Positions 35,820 to 44,475 of a stretch of 64,000 nt of DNA are shown here, one piece after another (the stretch's first letter is position 1; each line of letters starts with the position of its first letter). Origin of the DNA: an uncultured Bacteroidia bacterium. GTDB taxonomy: Bacteria; Bacteroidota; Bacteroidia; Bacteroidales; UBA932. The stretch lies in assembly GCA_902801205.1 (NCBI GenBank), contig CADCHE010000013.1:106394-170393 (forward strand), given 5' to 3'. The position numbers and the translations under genes were made by a program. The notes beneath the pieces are model-generated. The model was given only the letters and a program-made list of their open reading frames with translations, was not told where the DNA came from and ran no database searches.

Positions 35820-36512
35820 CTACTCGGCCTCCTGCTTGCTTTCGATCCGCATGATGTACTTGTCGATCTCGTAGGCTTCCATCGAGCGCGGATACTGGTC
35901 CTTGATCTTCTTGTAGATGGCGAGCGCCTTGTCCTCGTCGCCCATTTCCTCGTAGGCGACGGCCGCCTTCATCAGGTAGTTGGGCGTGAAGTCGTTGTCA
36001 ATGACCGCGGCGGCTTTCTCCAGTGTCGCAGCGCCTTCGGCGAATTTCTCCAGATTGATGAGGGCGTCCCCGATGCAGGACAGCGCGCGGGCGTTGAGGA
36101 TCGGATCCTTTCCCTTGTATTTTTTCAGGTAGGCGATGGCGTCTTCGTAGTTGCCAAGATTCAGCGCGCACTCGCCGGCGTACAGGTAGATGACCTTTCC
36201 GCCCTTCGTCCCGTAGTCGTCGATGATCTGGGCGAATCCGAGCGTGTTGCCGTCGCCGTTCAGGGCGAGGTCGAACTCGCCGTCGCGGAAGGAAGCCTCG
36301 GCGGGGTACATCTGACGGGCCGCCTCTTCGCTCTTCGGCTGGTAATACAGTTTGTAATAAGCCATGATGGCGAGGCCGATCACCAGCAGGGCGATCAGGC
36401 AGCCGTAGATGGCCTTCTTGTTCTCACGGAAGAACCGGTCGGTCTTGGAGACGGTCTCGGCGACTTTCTCCTGACGTTCGAGTTCTTTCTCATTCGCGTT
36501 CTCTTTTGCCAT
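35820..36512 (-). CDS. Membrane-anchored tetratricopeptide-repeat protein
   Basis: This 230-residue protein has a charged N-terminal cytoplasmic tail, one transmembrane helix (about 34-55, YGCLIALLVIGLAIMAY) and TPR-like helix pairs to the end (YAGECALNLGNYEDAI, ARALSCIGDALINLEKF, AVAYEEMGDEDKAL). It resembles YfgM-type TPR proteins, which interact with the Sec machinery or periplasmic chaperones. It is the first gene of the unit with yebC and divergent from recF. Confidence 0.82.
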   Translation of the reverse strand: MAKENANEKELERQEKVAETVSKTDRFFRENKKAIYGCLIALLVIGLAIMAYYKLYYQPKSEEAARQMYPAEASFRDGEFDLALNGDGNTLGFAQIIDDYGTKGGKVIYLYAGECALNLGNYEDAIAYLKKYKGKDPILNARALSCIGDALINLEKFAEGAATLEKAAAVIDNDFTPNYLMKAAVAYEEMGDEDKALAIYKKIKDQYPRSMEAYEIDKYIMRIESKQEAE

Positions 36513-36562
36513 AATATTTTTGCTTTGTTATTTGTCTTCGGCTTACTGCGGTTTGCAGTCCG

Positions 36563-36570
36563 CAAAAGTA
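36563..36570 (-). promoter_or_regulatory. Candidate -7 element of TPR-yebC
   Basis: The minus strand reads TACTTTTG, matching TAnnTTTG, 50 bases before the TPR gene. The -33 position is not well matched. It is 15 bases from the divergent recF element. Confidence 0.45.
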
Positions 36571-36585
36571 ATAAAAAAAATTGGT

Positions 36586-36593
36586 TATCTTTG
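36586..36593 (+). promoter_or_regulatory. Candidate -7 element of recF
   Basis: TATCTTTG, a perfect -7 match, lies 25 bases before the recF start. The nearest TTTG upstream (36552-36555) is 30 bases away, too far for a normal -33. Confidence 0.55.
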
Positions 36594-36618
36594 CAATCGC
36601 TTCATAAAAGTGTTGAAA

Positions 36619-37716
36619 ATGCCTTCACTGAAGAGAATCGTCATCCAGGATTTCCGGAACATCCGCCTGCAGGAAATCGCTTTCTCGCCGAATGTCAACT
36701 GCATTTCCGGCGGGAACGGCGAAGGAAAGACCAACCTGATGGATGCGATCTGGTACCTCTCCATGGCCAAGAGCGCTTTCGCAGCCGGCGACCGGTTCAA
36801 CTTCCGCCACGGGACGGACGCGTTCTCCCTGGCCGGGGTGTATGCGATGCCCTCCGGGCCCGACGCCCGTTTCTCCATCAGCGTGGATGCGGCGGGAGAG
36901 AAGAAGATCCGCCGGGACGACAAGCCGTATCCGAAGGTGTCCGCCCACATCGGGGAGCTTCCGGTCGTGATGGTTTCGCCCTCGGATATCTCCCTGGTCA
37001 GCGAGTCGGGGGAGGACCGCCGGCGGTTCGCCAACGCCGTCCTGTCCCAGCTCGACCGGGAGTATCTCGCCGCGGTGCAGCAGTACAACCGCCTCCTGGC
37101 GCAGCGCAACCGCCTGCTCAAAGAGGATGGCGCCGACCTCTCGCTGCTGGATGTCTTCGACCTCCGGATGGAGGCCTGCGCCGACGTGATCCATGCAGCG
37201 CGCAAGCGTTTCACCGAGCAGCTGCAGCCCTTGGTCGCACAGAGCTACGATGCGCTTTCGGGCGGCGGCGAGCAGGTTTCCGTGGAGTACCGCTCGGACG
37301 GGGAGAAAGGCCCGCTTTCGGCCGTCCTGGCCGCCTGCCGCGACCGCGACCGTGCCCTGCGCCACACGACCGCAGGCGTCCACCGGGACGATTTCCTCTT
37401 CCGGATGGACGGCTATCCCATCCGCCACTGCGGCTCGCAGGGACAGCAGAAGTCTTTCCTGGTGGCCCTGAAGTTCGCCCAGTACGAGATCATGAAGAAA
37501 GAGTACGGCTATCCGCCGATGCTCCTTCTGGACGATGTCTTCGACAAACTGGACATGGACCGCATCTCCAACCTCCTGGGCCTGGTTGCCGGCAGCGACT
37601 ATGGCCAGATCTTCATCACGGACAGCAATAAGGTGCGCATGGCCGGCATCGTCGACCGCATCACCCCGGAACGGGCCTACTTCGTCGCCTCCGGTGGCGA
37701 GTTCAAACCGCTTTGA
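36619..37716 (+). CDS. recF: DNA replication and repair protein RecF
   Basis: RecF (365 residues) is an SMC-like ATPase that helps load RecA at gaps. Walker A is GGNGEGKT (31-38), the ABC-type signature region is GSQGQQKSFLVAL, and Walker B is LLLDDVFDKLD. The N-terminus LKRIVIQDFRNI is typical. I start at 36619 (MPSLKR); the longer frame upstream runs through the promoter. The DUF721 gene follows after 7 bases and pdxB overlaps that, so the three form an operon. Confidence 0.96.
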   Translation: MPSLKRIVIQDFRNIRLQEIAFSPNVNCISGGNGEGKTNLMDAIWYLSMAKSAFAAGDRFNFRHGTDAFSLAGVYAMPSGPDARFSISVDAAGEKKIRRDDKPYPKVSAHIGELPVVMVSPSDISLVSESGEDRRRFANAVLSQLDREYLAAVQQYNRLLAQRNRLLKEDGADLSLLDVFDLRMEACADVIHAARKRFTEQLQPLVAQSYDALSGGGEQVSVEYRSDGEKGPLSAVLAACRDRDRALRHTTAGVHRDDFLFRMDGYPIRHCGSQGQQKSFLVALKFAQYEIMKKEYGYPPMLLLDDVFDKLDMDRISNLLGLVAGSDYGQIFITDSNKVRMAGIVDRITPERAYFVASGGEFKPL

Positions 37717-37723
37717 AGGCGTC

Positions 37724-38071
37724 ATGGAACAGCAGCACCGCAAAATCAAGGGCGTGCCCCGCAAGGAGGCCCTGTCGCTGGAGGAAGTGATCCCCCAGTT
37801 CCTGCGCCGGATGAAACTTGCCTCGGGGGTCAACACGCAGCGGGTTTTCGCCGCCTGGGACGCCGTGTCCGGCGCCTCCGCCTACACCCTGGGCCGCTTC
37901 TACCGCGGCGGTCGCCTCTATGTCACGCTGTCCTCCTCGATGGTGCGCGGACAGTTGGACCTGCGGAAGGCCGACCTGGTCGCTGCAATCAACGATTATC
38001 TTTCGAAAGACACGCTCTTCGTGAAGGATGACTCCCGTACGGGATTTGTCAAAGAATTAATACTGAAATGA
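37724..38071 (+). CDS. DUF721 (DciA-like) protein
   Basis: This is a 115-residue DUF721 protein. Members include DciA, the ancestral loader of the replicative helicase DnaB. The core SLEEVIPQFLRRM, RVFAAWDAVSG, RGGRLYVTLSSSMVRGQLDLRK matches the family's KH-like fold. In many bacteria this gene sits next to recF in the dnaA-dnaN-recF region. Here it keeps the recF link without the dnaA or dnaN genes. The stop overlaps the pdxB start (ATGA). The DciA role is inferred from family and context. Confidence 0.85.
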   Translation: MEQQHRKIKGVPRKEALSLEEVIPQFLRRMKLASGVNTQRVFAAWDAVSGASAYTLGRFYRGGRLYVTLSSSMVRGQLDLRKADLVAAINDYLSKDTLFVKDDSRTGFVKELILK

Positions 38072-39120
38072 TTATGGATAAGCGAATCAAGATCGTCGCG
38101 GATGATGCCATCCCGTTTCTGCGGGGCGTGCTGGAGCCGTATGCAGAGGTTGTCTACCTGCCCGGCGCCCTGATTTCCTCGACGGACGTGATGGATGCGG
38201 ACGCACTGATCATCCGCACGCGAACCGTCTGCGGCGCCTCCCTTCTGGATGGCTCCTCTGTCCGGATGATCGCGACGGCGACCATCGGGACCGACCATAT
38301 CGACTTCCCGTACTGCGACGCGCGGGGCATCGTCGTGAAGAACGCCGCGGGCTGCAACGCCGGCGGCGTGATGAACTACGTCTTCTCCGCCCTGTACGGC
38401 GCCGCATCCCGCAAGGCCATCCGCCTGGACGGCTACACGATGGGTGTCATCGGTGTAGGGAATGTCGGATCGCGCGTTTCCAGAATGGCGAAATACCTGG
38501 GCTTCAATGTGTTGCAGAACGACCCGCCCCGGATGGAAGCGGAAGGGCCGGATGAGTTCTGTTCCCTGGAAGAGCTGCTGGAACAGTCGCGCATCGTGAC
38601 GCTGCACGTTCCGCTCCTGCCGACGACGCGGGGCATGGCCGACGACGCTTTCTTCGCGCGGATGCAGCCCGGTACGATCTTCATCAACGCCTCCCGGGGC
38701 GAGGTGGTGGACGACGATGCCCTGAAGCGGGCCATTCCCCGGCTCGGTCCGGTCATCATCGACACGTGGAACAACGAGCCTGCCGTCGACCTCGACCTGC
38801 TCGGCATGGTGGACATCGCCACCCCGCACATCGCCGGCTACTCCTACCAGGGCAAGCAGAACGGCACCGCTGCTGCCGTCCGGGCCGTCGCCCGGTTCTT
38901 CGGCATCGACCCGCTGTTCGAGTTCTTCCCGAAGACGGAACAACTCAACCTGGAGTCCATCAAGCTGGACCTGAAAGGAAAACCGCAGGGCGAAGTGACC
39001 TCCGTCCTGCAGTACAATTATCCGATATTCACCGACGATTTCATGTTCCGGATGGCGCCCGAACGCTTCGAGCAGATCCGCAGCAACTATCAGTACCGCC
39101 GGGAATTCTATACCGACTAG
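38068..39120 (+). CDS. pdxB: 4-phosphoerythronate dehydrogenase
   Basis: PdxB (350 residues) oxidises 4-phospho-D-erythronate in the DXP-independent branch of pyridoxal phosphate synthesis. It is a D-2-hydroxyacid dehydrogenase. The N-terminus KIVADDAIPFL is characteristic of PdxB, the NAD motif is GVGNVGSR, and the catalytic region is ATPHIAGYS. A C-terminal extension of about 70 residues is the PdxB dimerisation region. It overlaps the DUF721 gene by four bases and converges on the DUF2807 gene with a four-base overlap. An internal ATG at 38074 is an alternative start. Confidence 0.93.
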   Translation: MIMDKRIKIVADDAIPFLRGVLEPYAEVVYLPGALISSTDVMDADALIIRTRTVCGASLLDGSSVRMIATATIGTDHIDFPYCDARGIVVKNAAGCNAGGVMNYVFSALYGAASRKAIRLDGYTMGVIGVGNVGSRVSRMAKYLGFNVLQNDPPRMEAEGPDEFCSLEELLEQSRIVTLHVPLLPTTRGMADDAFFARMQPGTIFINASRGEVVDDDALKRAIPRLGPVIIDTWNNEPAVDLDLLGMVDIATPHIAGYSYQGKQNGTAAAVRAVARFFGIDPLFEFFPKTEQLNLESIKLDLKGKPQGEVTSVLQYNYPIFTDDFMFRMAPERFEQIRSNYQYRREFYTD

Positions 39121-39884
39121 CGCTTGACCTTTCCGATGCCCGACCGGGAAACGTCGTAGTTGTCCGCCTTCAACGCGCGGATGTCGATGCTTCCGGCACC
39201 GAGCAGTTTGAGCACCGCCGATCCGGCCTTGCCGGAGAGGACGATGCCGCCCGCCCCTTTGATGACGGCGGACACGTCGGTGGCGTCGATCCCGGACAGG
39301 GTGATGCCGCCGGCGCCCTGCACTTCGGCGCCCAGGGTTTCCGCTTCGACCGCTTCGGCGCGGATGTCGCCCGCTCCCTGGATCAGGAAGGAGACTTTCC
39401 CGTCGACGTCCATTTCACCGACCGACAGGTTTCCTGCCCCTTTGACAACCGCCTCGAAGGCATCTGTGGCAAGGCCGTCGGGAATCAGGAGGTCCCCGGC
39501 GCCTTGCACGACTGCCCCACGCAGGACGGGCGCCCAGACCGTTACCTGGATCTTCTTGACGAAATAGCGGTGCTTTTCGGACATGCCGAGCGTCAGCACA
39601 CCGTCCTTGGTCTCGGCTGTGACGAAGGGAACGATGTTGGAAGAGGTCGTCACTTCGGCGCGGGCTTTCTCGCCGGGGCCGCTCTGGACGAAGGTCACGT
39701 TGAACATCCCGCGCGTGTGCAACTCCGTGAAATCGCCCACGGAAAGGGTTTCCGTCACGATCTCGTCGTTGCCGCGGAGCGTCGTCTTGCGCTCCTCCTG
39801 TGCGGATACGCGCAGGGGAATGGCCAGCAGGGCGGTACAGAGGGCCGCCGCTGCCGCCATGTGTATCTTACCAGCCCAGCACAT
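39117..39884 (-). CDS. DUF2807 (head GIN domain) exported protein
   Basis: This 255-residue protein has a signal peptide (ends near RVSAQ) and a beta-helix-like DUF2807 domain. Repeating VQGAGDL, VKGAGNL, IQGAGDI, VQGAGGI, IKGAGGI motifs about every 20-25 residues form the right-handed helix rungs. These proteins are common in Bacteroidota and likely sit at the cell surface or periplasm, with unknown function. The start overlaps the 3' end of the deoxyhypusine synthase-like gene by 17 bases; an ATG at 39860 is an alternative start. Confidence 0.87.
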   Translation of the reverse strand: MCWAGKIHMAAAAALCTALLAIPLRVSAQEERKTTLRGNDEIVTETLSVGDFTELHTRGMFNVTFVQSGPGEKARAEVTTSSNIVPFVTAETKDGVLTLGMSEKHRYFVKKIQVTVWAPVLRGAVVQGAGDLLIPDGLATDAFEAVVKGAGNLSVGEMDVDGKVSFLIQGAGDIRAEAVEAETLGAEVQGAGGITLSGIDATDVSAVIKGAGGIVLSGKAGSAVLKLLGAGSIDIRALKADNYDVSRSGIGKVKR

Positions 39885-40842
39885 AGGCGAAGATCAGTGG
39901 AGCGACGATGGTGGCGTCGGACTCCACGATGAAGCGCGGTGTGTCGGGAGAGAGCTTGCCCCAGGTAATCTTCTCGTTCGGGACAGCGCCGGAGTAGGAT
40001 CCGTACGACGTCGTGCTGTCGGAGATCTGGCAGAAATACGCCCACAGCGGGGTTCCCTTCCAGCCCAGGTCCTGCTCCATCATCGGGACGCAGCAGATCG
40101 GGAAATCGCCGGCGGTGCCGCCGCCGATCTGGAAGAAGCCGACACCGGCGCCTTCGGAGTTCTTCTTGTACCAGTCCACGAGGAACATCATCACTTCCAC
40201 GCCCTGGATCACGAGGCTGGGCTCGTATTCACCGCGGATGACGTGTGCCGTGAAGATGTTGCCGGTGGTGCAGTCTTCCCATGCGGGGCAGATGATCGGG
40301 ATGTCCTTCTCGCAGGCGGCGACGACCCAGCTGTCCTTCGGGTCGATCTCGTAGTACTGCTCCAGGACGCCGCTGCGGATCATCTGGTAGATGTATTGGT
40401 AGGGCAGATAGCGCTTGCCTTCGGCCTTGGCCTTGTCCCACACCTCCACCAGGTGCCCTTCCAGGCGGCGGAACGCCTCCTCTTCAGGGATGCAGGTGTC
40501 CGTGACGCGGTTGTAGTGGTTGTCGAGGAGTTCCTGTTCCTGCTGCGGAGTGAGGTCCCGGTAACCCGGTACACGGTAATAGTGCGTGTGGGCGACGAGG
40601 TTCATGATGTCCTCTTCGAGGTTGTTGGCAGAGCAGCAGACGAAGGAGATCTTGTCCTGGCGGATCATTTCCGCGAGGGAGAGTCCGAGTTCGGCGGTCG
40701 ACATGGCGCCGGCCATCGCGAGGAACATCTTCCCGCCCTTGTTCAGCAGGTCTTCATACGCTTTGGCGGCGTCGACGAGCGATGCCGAGTTGAAGTGGCG
40801 GTAGTGGTGGGTGATGAATTGTGAAATAGGTCCTTTTTCCAT
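39868..40842 (-). CDS. Deoxyhypusine synthase-like protein
   Basis: This 324-residue member of the deoxyhypusine synthase family uses NAD+ and spermidine in eukaryotes and archaea. Bacterial homologues act instead in polyamine chemistry or have unproven roles. Visible: GKMFLAMAGAMSTAELG, a nucleotide-binding region, GGGTAGDFP, and EKITWGKL, aligned with the human region that carries the catalytic lysine. I start at 40842 (MEKGPISQF). No eIF5A gene is nearby, and none is expected in bacteria. It is divergent from lysA. Confidence 0.85.
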   Translation of the reverse strand: MEKGPISQFITHHYRHFNSASLVDAAKAYEDLLNKGGKMFLAMAGAMSTAELGLSLAEMIRQDKISFVCCSANNLEEDIMNLVAHTHYYRVPGYRDLTPQQEQELLDNHYNRVTDTCIPEEEAFRRLEGHLVEVWDKAKAEGKRYLPYQYIYQMIRSGVLEQYYEIDPKDSWVVAACEKDIPIICPAWEDCTTGNIFTAHVIRGEYEPSLVIQGVEVMMFLVDWYKKNSEGAGVGFFQIGGGTAGDFPICCVPMMEQDLGWKGTPLWAYFCQISDSTTSYGSYSGAVPNEKITWGKLSPDTPRFIVESDATIVAPLIFAYVLGW

Positions 40843-40933
40843 TTCAATGCATTTTTTTCGGGTGAATCCGGATATCTCGGAAAGAAATCCGTTCTCTCCG
40901 TACAATATCGGTGCGAATTTAGATATTTTCGGT

Positions 40934-40941
40934 TATTTTTG
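40934..40941 (+). promoter_or_regulatory. Candidate -7 element of lysA
   Basis: TATTTTTG matches TAnnTTTG, 31 bases before the lysA start. The following GCAATCG resembles the bases after the recF -7 box. No -33 TTTG is seen at normal spacing. Confidence 0.45.
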
Positions 40942-40972
40942 CAATCGTGTATAACAAACGAACGAGACAAAC

Positions 40973-42187
40973 ATGCTGCAAATCGAAGATTTCGGGGCGC
41001 TGAGCAAGATCGAGACCCCATTCTACTACTATGACATCGACCTGTTCCGCCGCACGGCGGACCTCGCCGCCTCCCTCTCGCGGGAGACGGGGATCGAAAT
41101 CCATTATTCCGTCAAGGCCAACTCCGACCGGCGCCTGATCGAGATGCTTTCCTCCCGCGGCTTCGGCGCGGACTGCGTCAGCGGCGACGAGATCGTCTTC
41201 GCCGTCGACTGCGGTTTCCGCCCCGAGAGCATCATGTTCGCCGGGGTGGGGAAGACCGACAAGGAAATCTTCCAGGCCCTCCAGATGGGGATCGGCTCCT
41301 TCAATGTCGAGTCGCTTGAGGAGATCGCCATCATCGGCGACCTGGCCGGCCGCCTGGGCCGCCGGGTCAGCATCACCCTGCGCATCAACCCCAATATCGA
41401 CCCGCATACCCACCACTATATCACCACCGGTCTGTACGAGGACAAGTTCGGCATTTCGGACGTCGGATTCGACGGTGCGGTGACCCTGCTCCGGCAGTTC
41501 CCGAACATCGATTTCTACGGCCTGCAGTTCCATATCGGCTCGCAGATCATGGACGTGGAGGAGGTCTTCCGGCTGGAATGCGAACGGGTGAACGAGATTG
41601 TCCGCATCTTCGAGGCCAACGGTCTGACCGTCAGGAATATCGACCTTGGCGGCGGACTCGGTGTCGACTACGATGAACCCGACCTGCATCCCATCCCCGA
41701 ACTGGAGAAGTGGCTGCGGACGATCGACCGTCACCTGGTGCGCCGTCCCGACCAGAAACTCCATGTCGAACCCGGCCGCGCGATGGTGGCCCAGTGCGGG
41801 ACGCTGATGACGCGCGTGCTGTACGTGAAGAAGGGAGAGAACCGGCGTTTCCTGATCGTCGACGCGGGCATGAACGACCTCATCCGCCCCGCCCTGTACG
41901 GCGCGTACCACAAAATCGAGAACCTCTCCGCCCATTACGGGGGCGGTCCCGCGCGCGAAAGCCGTGTCTACGACGTCGTCGGTCCGGTCTGCGAGTCTGC
42001 CGACACCTTCGGCACGCAGCGGCTGATGGAGAAGAGCGTCCGCGGCGACCTCATCGCCATCCGCAGCACCGGCGCGTACGGGCAGGTAATGGCCTCCCAT
42101 TACAACATGCGCCCGCTGGCCCCCGCCGTCTATTCCGACCGCCTGTCCGAAGGGCCCCGCCGGAAGGATTACTATTCCCAGCAGTAA
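40973..42187 (+). CDS. lysA: Diaminopimelate decarboxylase
   Basis: This 404-residue PLP enzyme makes L-lysine from meso-diaminopimelate. The PLP lysine is Lys48 in HYSVKAN. The glycine loop is DLGGGLGVDY, EPGRAMVA follows, and the CESADTF motif of the fold-III decarboxylases is present. The HIGSQI motif and length fit LysA better than the related carboxynorspermidine decarboxylase, though a polyamine link with the adjacent divergent deoxyhypusine synthase-like gene should be kept in mind. Confidence 0.93.
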   Translation: MLQIEDFGALSKIETPFYYYDIDLFRRTADLAASLSRETGIEIHYSVKANSDRRLIEMLSSRGFGADCVSGDEIVFAVDCGFRPESIMFAGVGKTDKEIFQALQMGIGSFNVESLEEIAIIGDLAGRLGRRVSITLRINPNIDPHTHHYITTGLYEDKFGISDVGFDGAVTLLRQFPNIDFYGLQFHIGSQIMDVEEVFRLECERVNEIVRIFEANGLTVRNIDLGGGLGVDYDEPDLHPIPELEKWLRTIDRHLVRRPDQKLHVEPGRAMVAQCGTLMTRVLYVKKGENRRFLIVDAGMNDLIRPALYGAYHKIENLSAHYGGGPARESRVYDVVGPVCESADTFGTQRLMEKSVRGDLIAIRSTGAYGQVMASHYNMRPLAPAVYSDRLSEGPRRKDYYSQQ

Positions 42188-42202
42188 TTTGTATTTTTTC
42201 CC

Positions 42203-42210
42203 TATATTTG
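42203..42210 (+). promoter_or_regulatory. Candidate -7 element of ffh
   Basis: TATATTTG matches TAnnTTTG, 26 bases before the ffh start. A TTTG at 42188-42191 is only 11 bases upstream, too close for a standard -33. Confidence 0.45.
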
Positions 42211-42236
42211 CAGTCGCCTAAGAAACGACAGCAAGT

Positions 42237-43562
42237 ATGTTTGAGAATTTGCAGGAGCGCCTCGAGCGGTCGTTCAAGATCCTCAGGGGCGAGGGAAAGA
42301 TAACGGAAATCAATGTTTCGGAGACCTTGAAGGATATCCGCCGGGCCCTGCTCGACGCCGATGTCAGCTACAAGGTCGCCAAGGAGTTCTGCGACCGGGT
42401 CAAGCAGCAGGCGCTCGGCCAGAACGTCCTCACGGCCGTCAAGCCCCAGCAGATGATGGTCAAGATCGTCCACGACGAGCTGGCCGCCTTCATGGGGGGC
42501 ACTTCTACGGACATCAACGTGAAAGGGACCCCGGGCATCGTCCTCATGGCGGGCCTGAACGGTTCCGGTAAGACGACCTTCTCCGCGAAACTGGCGAACT
42601 ACCTCGCCCACAAGCGCGGCATGCGCGTCCTCCTGGCCGCTTGCGACACTTTCCGTCCCGCGGCGGTGGAGCAGTTGAAAGTGCTGGGCGAAGGCATCGG
42701 CGTGCCCGTCTACAGCGAGGACGGCGTGCAGGATCCGATCGGTATCGCACAGCGGGCTGTCGCAAAGGCGAAAGCCGAGGGCTTCGGCGTCGTCATCGTC
42801 GATACCGCCGGCCGTCTGGCCGTGGACCAGGAGCTGATGGACGAGATCTCCGCCCTGCACCAGGCCCTGCGCCCGACCGAGTCCCTCTTCGTGGTGGATG
42901 CCATGACCGGACAGGATGCCGTCGAGACGGCGAAAGTCTTCAACGAACGGCTCGATTTCGACGGTGTCGTCCTCACCAAGATGGACGGCGACACCCGCGG
43001 CGGTGCTGCCCTTTCCATCAAGTACGTGACGGGCAAGCCCCTGAAATTCATCTCTTCCGGCGAGAAGATGGAGACGATGGACATCTTCCATCCGGACCGT
43101 ATCGCAGACCGCATCCTCGGCATGGGCGACGTCGTTTCCCTGGTCGAGCGCGCCCAGGAACAGTTCGACGAAAAGCAGGCCCGCGAGACCCGTAAGAAAC
43201 TGGCCCGCGACAAGTTCGGCCTCATGGATTTCTACAACCAGATCCAGCAGGTCAAGAAGATGGGCAACATCAAGGACCTGGCATCGATGATTCCCGGCGT
43301 CGGCAAGGCGCTGAAGGACGTCGATATCGACAACGACAAGGCCTTCAAGGGGATCGAGGCGATCATCCTTTCCATGACACCCGCGGAACGCGACAATCCC
43401 GATATCATCAACGGCAGCCGCCGCAAGCGGATCGCCGACGGCAGCGGCACCTCCGTGGCGGAGGTCAACAAGCTGCTCAAGCAGTTCGAGGGAACGCGGA
43501 AGATGATGAAGAGCGCCGTCACCGGAAACATGATGCAGCGGTTGCGCGGAATGCGCCGCTAA
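42237..43562 (+). CDS. ffh: Signal recognition particle protein
   Basis: Ffh (441 residues) binds SRP RNA and signal sequences for co-translational membrane targeting. It has an N domain (about 1-90), a G domain with the P-loop GLNGSGKTT (about 106-114), DTAGRLAVD and TKMDGDTRGG, and an M domain with NGSRRKRIADGSG and a methionine-rich end (NMMQRLRGM). Length is normal. The stop converges with the GSCFA gene with a four-base overlap. Confidence 0.97.
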   Translation: MFENLQERLERSFKILRGEGKITEINVSETLKDIRRALLDADVSYKVAKEFCDRVKQQALGQNVLTAVKPQQMMVKIVHDELAAFMGGTSTDINVKGTPGIVLMAGLNGSGKTTFSAKLANYLAHKRGMRVLLAACDTFRPAAVEQLKVLGEGIGVPVYSEDGVQDPIGIAQRAVAKAKAEGFGVVIVDTAGRLAVDQELMDEISALHQALRPTESLFVVDAMTGQDAVETAKVFNERLDFDGVVLTKMDGDTRGGAALSIKYVTGKPLKFISSGEKMETMDIFHPDRIADRILGMGDVVSLVERAQEQFDEKQARETRKKLARDKFGLMDFYNQIQQVKKMGNIKDLASMIPGVGKALKDVDIDNDKAFKGIEAIILSMTPAERDNPDIINGSRRKRIADGSGTSVAEVNKLLKQFEGTRKMMKSAVTGNMMQRLRGMRR

Positions 43563-44428
43563 TGCATAGGTATATGCTTCTCCCTCAATAGTTTCCTTTC
43601 TGTTTCAAGGACCCTTTCGCGGTCGGCTTCTCCCATGGCGAAATCCATGAAACGCCGCCAGATGTACGCAGCCGTCTGGGCGGAAGGATGCACCATGTCC
43701 TCCGCATAGAACCGGTAGTCGCGCAGTTCGTCGAGCACGATCTCGTAAGCCGGGAAATAGGCGCATCGCTCCGGATACTCCGTGCAGACCTGCTCGGCGG
43801 CCAGCAGCAGGACGCTCTTGCTCAGCTGGTTCCCGTGCGCCCCGTCGCCGGGATGCCGCACGGGCGACACCGTGAAGATGAACTGCTTTTCCGGGTGGCG
43901 CCGCACCATGCTGGAGAGCATGGCGGCCGCCTCGCCGTGCGTCAGCCGGCGCCGGTCGAAGGTCCGCGCGTCGATTTTCAGACAGTTGGAGACGGTTTCG
44001 CCGTTGTCTTTCCGCGTGAAATACCAGGCCGTGCCGAGGGTTACCAGCACCTTCCCGCTCTCCTTCCAGAAGGCGGACGCTTCCTCAAGGCACCGGTTCG
44101 CGTTTTCCAGGAAAGCCTCCGGCGTCTCCCGCGCGAAGGATGTATGATGGCAGAAGGAGCACCACAGGTCGGAACCTGCTCCCATCCGGACACAGTCTTC
44201 GTGCGTAAAAGGAACGCCGGCGGCGAGCCGTGCGGCCGCGTTGCAGAGGGAAACCGGGTTGTAGAGCGCCCCGAACGGGTTGACGCAGGCGTCGAAACCG
44301 GCTTCGACGAGCCGCCGGCCGACGTGGTCGGCAAAACAGCTGCCGAGGACGGTGATCCGGTCCGCGTACGAGACGGTGACGGCACTCGTGCCGGCGTCAA
44401 CCGGTGTCTGTAGTTTCAAATATCCCAT
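43559..44428 (-). CDS. GSCFA-domain protein
   Basis: This 289-residue GSCFA family protein is named from the VLGSCFADHVG motif, seen here near residue 30. Other family segments: NPFGALYNP, TLGTAWYF, VSPVRHPGDGAHGNQLSKS and DMVHPSAQT. The Gly-Ser near the N-terminus and the late Asp/His (YAEDMVHPS) suggest an SGNH-esterase-like fold. Function is unproven. I start at ATG 44428; a TTG four codons upstream is less likely. It is divergent from the outer-membrane-like gene. Confidence 0.88.
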   Translation of the reverse strand: MGYLKLQTPVDAGTSAVTVSYADRITVLGSCFADHVGRRLVEAGFDACVNPFGALYNPVSLCNAAARLAAGVPFTHEDCVRMGAGSDLWCSFCHHTSFARETPEAFLENANRCLEEASAFWKESGKVLVTLGTAWYFTRKDNGETVSNCLKIDARTFDRRRLTHGEAAAMLSSMVRRHPEKQFIFTVSPVRHPGDGAHGNQLSKSVLLLAAEQVCTEYPERCAYFPAYEIVLDELRDYRFYAEDMVHPSAQTAAYIWRRFMDFAMGEADRERVLETERKLLREKHIPMH

Positions 44429-44437
44429 AACCGGGTT

Positions 44438-44445
44438 CAAATGTA
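44438..44445 (-). promoter_or_regulatory. Candidate -7 element of the GSCFA gene
   Basis: The minus strand reads TACATTTG, matching TAnnTTTG, only 9 bases before the ATG, so the leader would be very short. Confidence 0.4.
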
Positions 44446-44457
44446 AGAAAAAAACCG

Positions 44458-44465
44458 TATTTTTG
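44458..44465 (+). promoter_or_regulatory. Candidate -7 element before the outer-membrane-like gene
   Basis: TATTTTTG matches TAnnTTTG, 10 bases before the start codon. It lies 12 bases from the divergent element. No clear -33 box is seen. Confidence 0.4.
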
Positions 44466-44475
44466 AAAGTTCAGA

